This document shows positions 51,744 through 60,211 of a stretch of DNA of 64,000 nt, one piece after another; the stretch's first letter is position 1; the number at the start of each line of letters is the position of its first letter. A program made the position numbers and the translations under genes. This stretch comes from DASYGT01 sp035999365. Lineage in GTDB: Bacteria > Actinomycetota > Actinomycetes > Mycobacteriales > Jatrophihabitantaceae. The notes under the pieces were generated by a model. It had not been told where the DNA came from. It saw only the letters and a list, made by a program, of their open reading frames with translations, and made no database searches. The stretch covers positions 1 to 64,000 of the forward strand of contig DASYGT010000009.1 of the NCBI GenBank assembly GCA_035999365.1, read 5' to 3'.

Positions 51744-52481
51744 GTGACGTCCAAGGTCGACGCGGTGCCAGATCGGGCCGACGAGCGCGCGGATGGTGCG
51801 GAATTCACCATCGACGAGCTCGCAGCTCGCACGGGCATGACGGTACGCACGGTGCGGTTCTACGCAACTGAGGGGCTGCTGCCCCCGCCGCAGCGACGCG
51901 GCCGGATGGCGTTCTACGGCGCCCAGCACCGGATGCGTCTCGATCTGATCCGGACGTTGCAGGAGCACGGCTACACCCTCGCCGCGATCGAGAAGGTTCT
52001 CGAACGCATCCCCGCGGACGCGAACCCAGCGGAGTTCGCCGTGCACTCGGCGGTCCTGGCACCGTGGCTGCCCGACCAGCGCGAGGAACTCGACCGCGCG
52101 GGTCTCGAGCGGCGCATCGGCCATGGCGTCAGCGACGAGGAGCTGGGCTATCTCGAACAGGTCGGGGCCATGGAGATCGTCGGCGACGACGCGTTCCGCG
52201 CCTCTCCGGGGGTACTGGGCCACGCGGCGGAGTTGCTGCGGCTGCCGGTGCCGGTCAGCGTGCTGCAGGACTCGGCACGAGTGATCGACGAACACGCGAC
52301 GGCTGTCGCGGACGGGCTGACCGACATCTTCATCCGTGCCGTCTGGGGGCCGTATCAGCGCGGCGAACTCGATCACGAGCAGGTCGTCGCGATGCTGGCC
52401 AGGCTGCGCCCGCTCGCCTTGCAGGGGTTGGTCAGTGCATTCGGCCGGGCTGCCGACCGCGCCGCTCGGCGTGGTTTGTGA
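51744..52481 (+). CDS. MerR-family regulator of the fadA-fadB-mcr operon
   Basis: 245 residues from GTG 51744. Winged helix at about 21-90: FTIDELAARTGMTVRTVRFY then EGLLPPPQRRGRMAFYGAQH and LDLIRTLQEHGYTLAAIEKV. The remaining 155 residues form a helical effector domain longer than in metal sensors (HSAVLAPWLPDQREELDRAG...), fitting an acyl-CoA or similar ligand. A TACAGT box at 51731-51736 lies 7 nt before the GTG, indicating leaderless translation. It faces fadA with a palindrome between, so autoregulation and control of the beta-oxidation operon are likely. Confidence 0.88.
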   Translation: MTSKVDAVPDRADERADGAEFTIDELAARTGMTVRTVRFYATEGLLPPPQRRGRMAFYGAQHRMRLDLIRTLQEHGYTLAAIEKVLERIPADANPAEFAVHSAVLAPWLPDQREELDRAGLERRIGHGVSDEELGYLEQVGAMEIVGDDAFRASPGVLGHAAELLRLPVPVSVLQDSARVIDEHATAVADGLTDIFIRAVWGPYQRGELDHEQVVAMLARLRPLALQGLVSAFGRAADRAARRGL

Positions 52482-52487
52482 CCGTCG

Positions 52488-53129
52488 CTAGCGGCGGGTG
52501 CAGAGCTTCGTCGGGTCGGTGACGGCCGGATCGACGACGCAGACGGCGGGGAGCACCGACGCGAGCGCGTCCGAGATCACTGCGAGCGGTGGCTGCGCGT
52601 AGGACGACGGCACGGTCACCTCGATGTACGCGGCGCGGTCGATCACCGTCCAGACCGTCTGCTTCTTCTGCTGCGCGGGAAGCCAGTACACGCCGTCGAT
52701 ACCGATTGTCTGCGCCGAGCTACCCGGTGTCAGTGCGGCGGGACGGGGAACGCCGCACCGCAGGACGATCGCCGGATCGCCCCATGCCACGACATACGTC
52801 CACGTCGAGAGCGCCGGCCGGACAGCCAGCCCGTTGAGGGAGAGGGGGAGCACGCCGAGCAACTTCGTGCACGGCGCGTCGGCCGCCGAATTCGCCGGGG
52901 GCGCGGCGACCGTCACCGGTGCGAGCGCTGCGGGCGACCCGCTGCGCACCGGCGCCGGATTCTTGTGCTGCAGATGGCCCAGCAGCAGTGCGACGACGAG
53001 AACGATCGGGACCGTGACGGCCGTGGCGATCAACGCAGCGCGACGGCGCACCGGGTCCGCAGCGCGACGGCGCACCGGGTCCATGGTGCCGACCGGATCG
53101 ACCGTCCTCAGAGGTGCACGACCGGGCAC
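52488..53129 (-). CDS. DUF3515 membrane-anchored protein
   Basis: 213 residues. Cytoplasmic basic N terminus, one membrane segment near 32-51 (ALIATAVTVPIVLVVALLLG), and an external domain: CTKLLGVLPLSLNGLAVRPA, AWGDPAIVLRCGVPRP, GVYWLPAQQKKQTVWTVIDR and ending VTDPTKLCTRR. This is DUF3515, whose members lie between ddl and thiL in other actinobacteria (Rv2980). Function unknown. The N terminus contains an in-frame duplication of eight residues (DPVRRRAA twice) from a 24-bp DNA repeat. Confidence 0.88.
   Translation of the reverse strand: MPGRAPLRTVDPVGTMDPVRRRAADPVRRRAALIATAVTVPIVLVVALLLGHLQHKNPAPVRSGSPAALAPVTVAAPPANSAADAPCTKLLGVLPLSLNGLAVRPALSTWTYVVAWGDPAIVLRCGVPRPAALTPGSSAQTIGIDGVYWLPAQQKKQTVWTVIDRAAYIEVTVPSSYAQPPLAVISDALASVLPAVCVVDPAVTDPTKLCTRR
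53035..53082. repeat. 24-bp in-frame tandem duplication in the DUF3515 gene
   Basis: The 24 bp at 53035-53058 recur exactly at 53059-53082. They encode DPVRRRA-type octapeptides in the positively charged segment before the membrane helix. In-frame, so it lengthens the cytoplasmic tail without breaking the gene. Confidence 0.9.
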
Positions 53130-53344
53130 GTCAGGGTGCGGGTGATGCCGTCGACTGCCTGTACCTTGGCGACGACGAGCTTGCCCAGCTCGTCCATCGT
53201 CCGGGCCTCGGCGCGGACGATGACGTCGTACGGGCCGGTCACGTCCTCGGCGTTGGTGACGCCTTTCAGCGCGCCGATCTCGTGGGCCACGGCAGCTGCC
53301 TTACCAACCTCGGTCTGGATCAGGATGTAGGCATGAACGCTCAT
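53108..53344 (-). CDS. Stand-alone Lrp/AsnC ligand-binding (RAM) domain protein
   Basis: 78 residues from ATG 53344 with GAGAGGA upstream (MSVHAYILIQTEVGKAAAVA). The beta-alpha-beta-beta-alpha-beta pattern with GVTNAEDVTGPYDVIVRAEA and KVQAVDGITRTLTCPVVHL is the RAM domain of Lrp/AsnC regulators, but the DNA-binding domain is absent. Such small proteins form oligomeric rings that bind amino acids, or may modulate full-length Lrp proteins. It lies upstream of DUF3515 on the same strand, ending 21 bp inside the longest DUF3515 frame. Confidence 0.88.
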   Translation of the reverse strand: MSVHAYILIQTEVGKAAAVAHEIGALKGVTNAEDVTGPYDVIVRAEARTMDELGKLVVAKVQAVDGITRTLTCPVVHL

Positions 53345-53408
53345 CGCCGTGTCCTCTCGTCGTCGAGTCAACCGGACCGGTAAAACCTAGCGCAGGGCCC
53401 GATGCGCA

Positions 53409-54395
53409 GTGCGTCCGGTTCGCGTCGTTCATCGAGAAAGGGCGTCCGTCATCACCGTCTCGGAGCTGGGCGAGTTCGGCCTGATCAAGCGGGTGAGCAG
53501 CGGCGCGACACCCGTCGAGTCCACGCTGCTCGGCCCCGGCGACGACGCTGCCGTGATCGCAGCGGCAGACGGTCGGGTCGTGATCTCCACCGATCTGCTC
53601 GTCGAGAACCGGCACTTCCGGCGCGACTGGTCGACCGGCGACGATGTCGGGCACAAGGCTGTCGCGCGGTGCTTCGCCGACATTGCTGCGATGGGCGCCG
53701 TCCCGACAGCGCTCGTCGTCGGCTTCGCGGCTCCGGGGGACCTGGCGCTCGAGTGGGTCGACGGGCTGATCTCGGGAATGCGCGAGGAATGCGGCGGCGT
53801 GGGGGCCGCAATCGTCGGTGGTGATGTGACGGCGGCTGACGCGATCACACTCGCGATGACCGGCATCGGTGACCTGCAGGGACGGGCTCCGGTGACCATC
53901 GACGGTGCCCGTCCGGGTGATTCGGTCGCCGTCGCAGGCCGGCTGGGCTGGGCGGCCGCCGGCTTCGCCGTGCTCAACCGGGGCTTCCGGTCGCCGGTGC
54001 AGGTGGTCACCGCGCACCGGCGTCCCGAACCGCCCTATGCCGAAGGACCGATCGCCGCCGACGCCGGCGCGAGTGCGATGACTGACGTCAGCGACGGGCT
54101 GGTCGCCGACCTTGGCCACATCGCCACCGCGAGCGGGGTGCGGATCGAGCTGAGCGGCGGCCTCATCGATCTGCCGGCCAAGCTGGCCGAGGTAGGGGCG
54201 GCGCTGAACGTCGACCCGCTCACCTGGGTACTCACGGGGGGTGACGATTACGCCCTCGTCGCGACCTTCCCGCACGGAGTGGCACCACCGCCGAACTGGC
54301 AGGTGATCGGCGCGGCCGTCGAGGGTGACGGGGTTCGCGTCGACGGCCGCCGCTGGCCCGTCGGTGGATTCGAGCACTTTCGCCAGCAGACCTGA
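53409..54395 (+). CDS. thiL: Thiamine-monophosphate kinase
   Basis: 328 residues. Metal- and ATP-binding elements of the PurM-like fold: LLGPGDDAAVI near 41, VVISTDLLVENRHFRRDWST near 57-76, GHKAVARCFADIAAMGAVPT near 81-100, VGGDVTAADAITLAMTGIGD near 136, SAMTDVSDGLVADLGHIA near 222, and VLTGGDDYALVATFP near 274. It phosphorylates thiamine monophosphate to thiamine diphosphate. GTG 53409 is the only usable start; its RBS is poor. Divergent from the RAM-domain gene. Confidence 0.95.
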   Translation: MRPVRVVHRERASVITVSELGEFGLIKRVSSGATPVESTLLGPGDDAAVIAAADGRVVISTDLLVENRHFRRDWSTGDDVGHKAVARCFADIAAMGAVPTALVVGFAAPGDLALEWVDGLISGMREECGGVGAAIVGGDVTAADAITLAMTGIGDLQGRAPVTIDGARPGDSVAVAGRLGWAAAGFAVLNRGFRSPVQVVTAHRRPEPPYAEGPIAADAGASAMTDVSDGLVADLGHIATASGVRIELSGGLIDLPAKLAEVGAALNVDPLTWVLTGGDDYALVATFPHGVAPPPNWQVIGAAVEGDGVRVDGRRWPVGGFEHFRQQT

Positions 54396-54433
54396 TCCTG
54401 GTGTCGTCGGTATCGCTGCCTACGCTCGGCGGC

Positions 54434-54940
54434 GTGGATCTGGTGATCGAACGGCGACCGTACGGCGATGCGGCAGTGCAGGAGCTCGTCGATGCCGTGC
54501 AGGCCGAGTACGTGGTGCGTTACGGCGGCCCGGACGAGGCACGGGTCGACCCGGCGGACTTCGAGCCACCGCGCGGCGAGTTTCTCATCGGCCTGCTCGA
54601 CGGCGTCCCCGTGGCGATGGGTGGATGGCGGCTCGTCGACACCGCGCAAGCCGAGATCAAGCGGATGTATGTCGCCCGCGCCGCCCGGCGGCTCGGTCTG
54701 TCGAGGCTGATGCTGGCCAGGATCGAGGCGTGTGCCGCGGCTGCCGGTGTGCGGCGGCTGGTGCTGAACACCGGGCTCGAGCAACCCGAGGCGATAGCTC
54801 TGTACGAGACGTCGGGATACGAGCGCATCGACGGCTTCGGGCACTACGCCGACGCCCCTGCCGCCGTGTTCTACGGCAAGGAACTGGTGGTCGCGGTCAG
54901 CCCTGCCGACCGGACCGGCGAGGCCGTCAGCCCCGGGTGA
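54434..54940 (+). CDS. GNAT-family N-acetyltransferase
   Basis: 168 residues from GTG 54434, placed by a TACGCT -10 box at 54421-54426, 7 nt upstream (leaderless); a GTG at 54401 is the alternative. GNAT fold: VPVAMGGWRLVDTAQAEIKR then MYVARAARRLGLSRLMLARIEACAAAAG (the R-R-x-G-x-S acetyl-CoA loop) and ALYETSGYERIDGFGHYADA. Substrate unknown. It follows thiL, where M. tuberculosis has ung. Its 3' end overlaps the convergent rpmB by 14 bp. Confidence 0.88.
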   Translation: MDLVIERRPYGDAAVQELVDAVQAEYVVRYGGPDEARVDPADFEPPRGEFLIGLLDGVPVAMGGWRLVDTAQAEIKRMYVARAARRLGLSRLMLARIEACAAAAGVRRLVLNTGLEQPEAIALYETSGYERIDGFGHYADAPAAVFYGKELVVAVSPADRTGEAVSPG

Positions 54941-55118
54941 CCTTGCCGGCCTTGAGGCACGAGGTGCATACCGTGATGCGGCGGCGGGTGCCGGGAGCGA
55001 CGATCGCGCGCACCTTCTGCACGTTCGGGTTCCACCGGCGGTGCGTGCGGCGGTGCGAGTGCGAGACGGACATGCCGAAGCCGGGGCCCTTGCCGCAGAC
55101 GTCGCAGACGTTGGCCAC
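54927..55118 (-). CDS. rpmB: 50S ribosomal protein L28 (zinc-ribbon form)
   Basis: 63 residues from GTG 55118 with AGGAGG upstream (MANVCDVCGKGPGFGMSVSH). CDVC near 5-8 and CTSC near 52-55 are the two CxxC pairs of the zinc-binding (C+) form; RRTHRRWNPNVQKVRAIVAP is the family core. A zinc-free paralogue may exist elsewhere, as in other actinobacteria, but none is here. Confidence 0.96.
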   Translation of the reverse strand: MANVCDVCGKGPGFGMSVSHSHRRTHRRWNPNVQKVRAIVAPGTRRRITVCTSCLKAGKVTRG

Positions 55119-55336
55119 TGGAGCCTCCTGATTCGACTCGCACGCACGTCGCGTGCCAAGAATTGCTGGGTAGCGCCGCGCTGATGCGGCCGGTGCCGCC
55201 TGCGTCCGATTCAGGACGCTGGGCAACCTTGGCAGTCTAACGAACGCAGCCGCCCGCGGCCAAACCGCCGTGCCCATGGCGTCGGCGCGGCCGCCGCGCC
55301 TGCCTATGGCTGCCAGCTTGGTGCTGCCATGAGAAT

Positions 55337-56932
55337 ATGCGCCAACCGCGTTTCGGCCTGGGGGTGACTGTGCTGGATGCGCTCGATGCCCACGCGGTCC
55401 GGCGCTGGAGCCGCGCAGCGGTCGCCGTGCTCGTGGAGCATCGAGCCGCGATCGACGCGTTGAACGTCTACCCCGTACCGGATGCCGACACGGGCACGAA
55501 TATGGCCCAGACACTGGCCGCGGCCGACGACACGCTTCGCGCATCGGCAGCCGTGACAGCTGGGGACGCTCTCGCCGGCTTCGCGCGCGGCGCCGTGCTC
55601 GGGGCTCGGGGCAACTCCGGTGTGATCCTGTCGCAGATCCTGCGCGGGCTGGCCGACTCGGTCGGTGCCGCGTCGGTCGTCAACGCGCACGAGCTCCGGG
55701 CCGGGCTGCGGCGCGGCTCCGACCAGGCGTGGGATGCCCTCGCCGCACCTGTGGACGGCACGATTCTGACCGTGGTCCGGGCGGCCGCCGACGCCGAGCC
55801 TGACGATGGGTCGATGGCCGCCACGGTGCGTGCCTGCGTGGCGGCCGCCGAGGACGCACTGGCCCACACGACCGAACAGCTGGCCGACCTCGCCCGCGCC
55901 GGCGTCGTCGATGCCGGGGGGCAGGGCCTGGTGCTCGTGCTGCAAGCCCTGGCGCAGGTCGTCGCGGGCGACGTGCCGTCATCGCCCGCCGCGAGCTCGG
56001 CCGGGGCGCGGCGGGTCCAGCGCGAATCGGGCAGTGGCGAGTTCGCATTTGAGGTGCAGTACCTGCTCGATGCAGCAGAGGGCGCCGGCGATGCGCTGCG
56101 CGGGCGGCTGAGCGGGATCGGCGATTCGGTGGCCGTGGTCGGAACGGGCGAGGGCGTCTGGAACGTGCACGCGCACGTCAACGATGTGGGCGCCGCGATC
56201 GAGGCAGGCGTCGAGCTCGGCCGCCTGCATCGCATCACCGTGGTCCAGTTCGCCGCCGACGACGTCGGCACCCACCCGGCCGAGACGGCGGTTGTCGCGG
56301 TGGCGCCCGGTGACGGCCTCGGCCACCTGTTCGAGGCCGAGGGCGTGCGTGTGGTCGACGGCCGACGCCCGTCGGTCGAGGAGGTACTCGCGGCGGTCCG
56401 GGCAACCGGTGCGTCGGAGATCGTCCTGCTGCCCAACGCCGAATCGGTCGCGGGCGTCGCACAAGCAGCTGCCGAACGTGCCCGCGCCGACGGCACGCGG
56501 GTGACCGTGGTGCCGACCCGATCGCCCGTGCAGGGGCTCGCCGCCGTGGCCGTACACGACCCGCTTCGTCGCTTCGACGACGATGTCGTCGCCATGGCCG
56601 AGGCGGCCGCCGCCACCCGCTTCGCCGAGATCACGGTTGCAGAGCGCGAGTCGTTGACGTCCGTGGGCGTCTGCCAGCAGGGCGACGTGCTCGGCCTGAT
56701 CGACGGGGAGGTCGTCGAGATCGGCCGCGGCCTGGTCTCCGTCGTGTTCGCCATCACCGACCGGCTGCTCGGGGTGGGCCCTGAGATGCTCACCGTGCTC
56801 GTCGGCTGCGACGCCCCGCCGGGCATCGGTGACCTGCTCGTAGGGCACGTGCGGGAGCGTTCGCAGCTCACGGAGGTCACGGTGTACGCCGGGGGCCAGC
56901 CTCATTACCCGGTCATCATCGGCGTCGAATGA
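55337..56932 (+). CDS. DhaL/FakA-like kinase domain protein with DegV-like C-terminal half
   Basis: 531 residues. DhaL domain about 10-210: NVYPVPDADTGTNMAQTLAA holds the metal-binding Asp cluster (DADTGTN in place of the usual DGDTGTN), and GFARGAVLGARGNSGVILSQ and VVDAGGQGLVLVLQAL follow. The second half (from about 230, EFAFEVQYLLDAAEGAGDAL) is the DegV-like/FakA C-terminal region. The family phosphorylates fatty acids with a partner FakB or acts on dihydroxyacetone. It sits upstream of recG as in many Gram-positives. Start ATG 55337; GTG 55367 is possible. Confidence 0.88.
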   Translation: MRQPRFGLGVTVLDALDAHAVRRWSRAAVAVLVEHRAAIDALNVYPVPDADTGTNMAQTLAAADDTLRASAAVTAGDALAGFARGAVLGARGNSGVILSQILRGLADSVGAASVVNAHELRAGLRRGSDQAWDALAAPVDGTILTVVRAAADAEPDDGSMAATVRACVAAAEDALAHTTEQLADLARAGVVDAGGQGLVLVLQALAQVVAGDVPSSPAASSAGARRVQRESGSGEFAFEVQYLLDAAEGAGDALRGRLSGIGDSVAVVGTGEGVWNVHAHVNDVGAAIEAGVELGRLHRITVVQFAADDVGTHPAETAVVAVAPGDGLGHLFEAEGVRVVDGRRPSVEEVLAAVRATGASEIVLLPNAESVAGVAQAAAERARADGTRVTVVPTRSPVQGLAAVAVHDPLRRFDDDVVAMAEAAAATRFAEITVAERESLTSVGVCQQGDVLGLIDGEVVEIGRGLVSVVFAITDRLLGVGPEMLTVLVGCDAPPGIGDLLVGHVRERSQLTEVTVYAGGQPHYPVIIGVE

Positions 56933-56939
56933 CACCGAC

Positions 56940-59129
56940 ATGACCACGCTCGACACGCGTCTGGACGAGGTCGTCGGGCGCGCCGCGAAGCCCCTCGACA
57001 AGGCCTTCGGGCTGCGCACCGTGGGGGACCTGCTGCGGCACTACCCACGCCGCATTGCCGAGCGCGGCGAACTCACCGATCTCGCATCGCTGCGCGTCGA
57101 CGAGGACGTCACGGTGATGGCGGAGGTGCGGCGCTGCGACATCCTCGGTCATGCCAACGCCACCCGGCTGGTTGCCGTCGTCGGAGACGGCACGGACACG
57201 CTGGATCTCGTGTTCTTCGGCAAGCGGAACCTCTGGCGCCACAAAGAGCTGCTCCCGGGCGCGCGAGGACTGTTCTCCGGCAAGGTCGGCATGTTCAACC
57301 GGCGCCGGCAGCTCGCCCACCCCGAATACATGCTGTTGCGCGGCGACGGGCTCGACTTGCACGAGGCCGACGATTTCGCGGGCGCGCTCATCCCGGTGTA
57401 TCCCGCGACGAAGGACATTCGCACCTGGGCGATCTCCAATGCCGTAGGCATCGTGCTGACCCTGTTGGATCCGCTCGCCGACCCCGTTCCGGTCGAGATT
57501 CGGGCACGGCACGGGCTCGCCGATTTCGATACCGCGATCCGTTCGATCCACCGGCCGCAGTCGCGAGATGAGTGGTTCGCGGCCAAGCGGCGCCTCGCAT
57601 GGGACGAAGCCCTCGGCGTGCAGCTTGCCCTCGCGCAGCGCCGCACTGCCGCGGCGCGCAACCCGGCGACGCCGCGCGCCGCGCTTCCGGACGGGATCCG
57701 GGCAGCGTTCGACTCGCGGCTGCCGTTCACCCTGACGGACGGCCAGCGCGAGGTCGGCGATGTGCTCCAGTCCGAGCTGGGGCGGGACCATCCGATGCAC
57801 CGCCTGCTGCAGGGTGAGGTCGGCTCGGGAAAGACCGTTGTCGCCCTGCGGGCGATGTTGCAGGTGGTGGATTCGGGTGGACAGGCGGCGCTGCTGGCTC
57901 CCACGGAGGTGCTCGCACAACAGCATGCGCGGTCGATCGAGGCGATGCTGGGACCGCTCGCAGAGGCGGGGCGGCTCGGCAGTCCGGACGGTGCGGCCAC
58001 CCGGGTCGCGCTGCTCACCGGCTCCCTCCCGGCGGGGGCTCGCAAAGCCGCGCTGCTCGATGTCGCGGTCGGCACGGCGGGCATCGTGGTGGGCACGCAC
58101 GCCCTCATCCAGGAGCACGTCGCGTTCGACGACCTGGGTCTCGTGGTCGTCGACGAGCAGCACCGATTCGGCGTGGAGCAGCGCGACGCCCTGCGGAACA
58201 AGGCGAAGCAGCCGCCGCACCTTCTGGTGATGACGGCGACACCCATTCCCCGGACGGTTGCGATGACGGTGTTCGGTGATCTCGAGATCTCGACGCTGCG
58301 CGAGCTGCCACTGGGTCGGGCGCCGATCACGACGGTCGTCGTTCCATTAGCCGAGAAGCCGAACTGGCTCGACCGGGCGTGGCAGCGCATCACCGAGGAG
58401 GTGGGTCACGGCCGGCAGGCGTTCGTCGTGTGTCCGCGGATCGGTGACGGGGGTGCCGAAAGTGATATCGACACGGCCGACCTGCCCGACGAGGAGGTCG
58501 ACGACGGCGCCAAACGGGCACCCGTTGCCGCGGTCGACACCTATGAAATGTTGCGCGCAGGGCCGCTCTCGTCGCTGCGTGTCGCGTTACTTCACGGCCG
58601 TCTACCGCCGGACGAGAAGGATCGCATCATGTCGGAGTTCGCCGCAGGAGGGATCGACGTGCTCGTGGCGACCACGGTGATCGAGGTGGGCGTCGACGTG
58701 CCGAACGCGGCGGTCATGGTCGTGATGGACGCGGACCGCTTCGGGGTGTCACAACTGCATCAACTCCGAGGCCGCATCGGTCGCGGTTCCGACCCCGGCA
58801 CCTGCCTGTTCGTCACCGCATCGCCCACCGGATCCCCGGCGCGTGAACGCCTCGACGCGGTCGCAGCGACGACGGATGGTTTCGCACTCGCCAGGCTCGA
58901 CGTCGAACAGCGGCGGGAAGGCGACGTTCTCGGTGTCGCGCAATCGGGCAGCCGCTCGCAGTTGCGGCTGCTGTCGCTGTTGCGCGACGAAGACCTCATC
59001 GTCTCTGCGCGCCACGAAGCGGCGGACCTCGTGGCCGCCGATCCGGAGCTCACGGGACATCCGCTGCTGGCCGCGCAGGTGGCGGCACTCGTGGCGGCTG
59101 ATCAGGCCGAGTACCTGGAGAAGGCGTGA
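56940..59129 (+). CDS. recG: ATP-dependent DNA helicase RecG
   Basis: 729 residues. Wedge/OB domain about 60-150 (VMAEVRRCDILGHANATRLV). Helicase motifs: Walker A LLQGEVGSGKTVVALRAML near 295, VLAQQHARSIEAML, DEQH motif GLVVVDEQHRFGVEQRDALR near 395, TATPIPRTVAMTVFGDLEIS near 425, motif V IIEVGVDVPNAAVMVVMDAD equivalent near 580, and motif VI QLHQLRGRIGRGSDPGTCLF near 605. It remodels stalled replication forks and Holliday junctions. Starts 7 bp after the previous gene and overlaps rsmD. Confidence 0.97.
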   Translation: MTTLDTRLDEVVGRAAKPLDKAFGLRTVGDLLRHYPRRIAERGELTDLASLRVDEDVTVMAEVRRCDILGHANATRLVAVVGDGTDTLDLVFFGKRNLWRHKELLPGARGLFSGKVGMFNRRRQLAHPEYMLLRGDGLDLHEADDFAGALIPVYPATKDIRTWAISNAVGIVLTLLDPLADPVPVEIRARHGLADFDTAIRSIHRPQSRDEWFAAKRRLAWDEALGVQLALAQRRTAAARNPATPRAALPDGIRAAFDSRLPFTLTDGQREVGDVLQSELGRDHPMHRLLQGEVGSGKTVVALRAMLQVVDSGGQAALLAPTEVLAQQHARSIEAMLGPLAEAGRLGSPDGAATRVALLTGSLPAGARKAALLDVAVGTAGIVVGTHALIQEHVAFDDLGLVVVDEQHRFGVEQRDALRNKAKQPPHLLVMTATPIPRTVAMTVFGDLEISTLRELPLGRAPITTVVVPLAEKPNWLDRAWQRITEEVGHGRQAFVVCPRIGDGGAESDIDTADLPDEEVDDGAKRAPVAAVDTYEMLRAGPLSSLRVALLHGRLPPDEKDRIMSEFAAGGIDVLVATTVIEVGVDVPNAAVMVVMDADRFGVSQLHQLRGRIGRGSDPGTCLFVTASPTGSPARERLDAVAATTDGFALARLDVEQRREGDVLGVAQSGSRSQLRLLSLLRDEDLIVSARHEAADLVAADPELTGHPLLAAQVAALVAADQAEYLEKA

Positions 59130-59683
59130 CCCGGATCGTCGGCGGAATGGCGAAGGGGCGCCGCCTCGCCGTACCCGCCCGCGGTACTCGCCCGACCTCC
59201 GATCGAGCCCGCGAGGCCCTGTTCAGCTCGCTCGGTGGGCTGCTCGACGTCACCGGCTCGCGGGTACTCGACCTGTTCGCGGGAAGCGGTGCCGTGGGAT
59301 TGGAGGCGCTGTCGCGCGGTGCGACGGCCGTCACATTCGTCGAGTCCGACAGGGCTGCCTGCGAGGTGCTGCGCCGCAACATCGAATCCGTCGGTCTGGA
59401 CGGAGCCGACCTGCATCGCCGTCCCGCGGCAACATTTCTCGTCACCGGCGGTGCCGACGAACCGTTCGACCTCGTGTTCGCCGACCCGCCGTACTCCCTC
59501 GGCGAGGCGCCGCTCGGAGCGTTGCTGGCAACCCTCGCCGATCCGCACTGGCTCAGCGAACACGCCGTCGTCGTGGTCGAACGTTCAGCTCGCGGCACCG
59601 AGCCGCAGTGGCCGGACACGATCGAGGCCGTCAAGCAGAAGCGCTACGGCGAGGGCGTGCTTTGGTACGGTCGCCGACGATGA
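59126..59683 (+). CDS. rsmD: 16S rRNA (guanine966-N2)-methyltransferase
   Basis: 185 residues. N-terminal RIVGGMAKGRRLAVPARGTR and SDRAREALFSSL are family hallmarks; SAM motif RVLDLFAGSGAVGLEALSRG near 46-65; catalytic DPPY in DLVFADPPYSLGEAP near 115. GTG start overlaps the recG stop (GTGA) and its own stop overlaps the coaD ATG. Confidence 0.95.
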   Translation: MTRIVGGMAKGRRLAVPARGTRPTSDRAREALFSSLGGLLDVTGSRVLDLFAGSGAVGLEALSRGATAVTFVESDRAACEVLRRNIESVGLDGADLHRRPAATFLVTGGADEPFDLVFADPPYSLGEAPLGALLATLADPHWLSEHAVVVVERSARGTEPQWPDTIEAVKQKRYGEGVLWYGRRR

Positions 59684-60207
59684 GCACCCCAGGGGATTCC
59701 AGCTTTTCCGGCGATCGGCCGCCCGTGCGCCGCGCCGTGTGCCCAGGCTCCTTCGACCCGGTCACGAACGGTCACCTGGACATCATCGGGCGGGCCGCGC
59801 AGCTTTACGACGAGGTGGTCGTGGCTGTCTTCGTCAACCAGTCGAAGTCCAGCCTCTTCACCGTCGAAGAGCGTCGCGAGATGCTGCAGGAAGTCACCGC
59901 CTCGTATGGCAACGTCCGCATCGACACCTTCCACGGACTTGTCGTGGACTACTGCCGCACGCACGACATCCCGGTGATCGTGAAGGGGCTGCGCGCCGTC
60001 AGTGACTTCGACTACGAGTTGCAGATGGCCCAGATGAATCGCGGGCTGGCAGGCGTCGACACCCTGTTCATGCCGACCAACCCCGAATACAGCTTCCTCG
60101 CCTCGAGTCTGGTCAAGGAGATCGCGAAGTGGGGCGGGGACGTTTCCGCACTCGTCCCGGGGAACGTCCTGAAGAGTCTCATCGATCGAGCCACGTCCAG
60201 CGAGTGA
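59680..60207 (+). CDS. coaD: Phosphopantetheine adenylyltransferase
   Basis: 175 residues. AVCPGSFDPVTNGHLDIIGR near 19-38 carries the TxGH nucleotidyl-transfer motif; VNQSKSSLFTVEERREML near 52; VIVKGLRAVSDFDYELQMAQ near 98; TLFMPTNPEYSFLASSLVKE near 125. It makes dephospho-CoA from phosphopantetheine and ATP. ATG overlaps the rsmD stop (ATGA). The N-terminal extension of about 18 residues is slightly longer than usual. Confidence 0.96.
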   Translation: MSTPGDSSFSGDRPPVRRAVCPGSFDPVTNGHLDIIGRAAQLYDEVVVAVFVNQSKSSLFTVEERREMLQEVTASYGNVRIDTFHGLVVDYCRTHDIPVIVKGLRAVSDFDYELQMAQMNRGLAGVDTLFMPTNPEYSFLASSLVKEIAKWGGDVSALVPGNVLKSLIDRATSSE

Positions 60208-60211
60208 GGCC

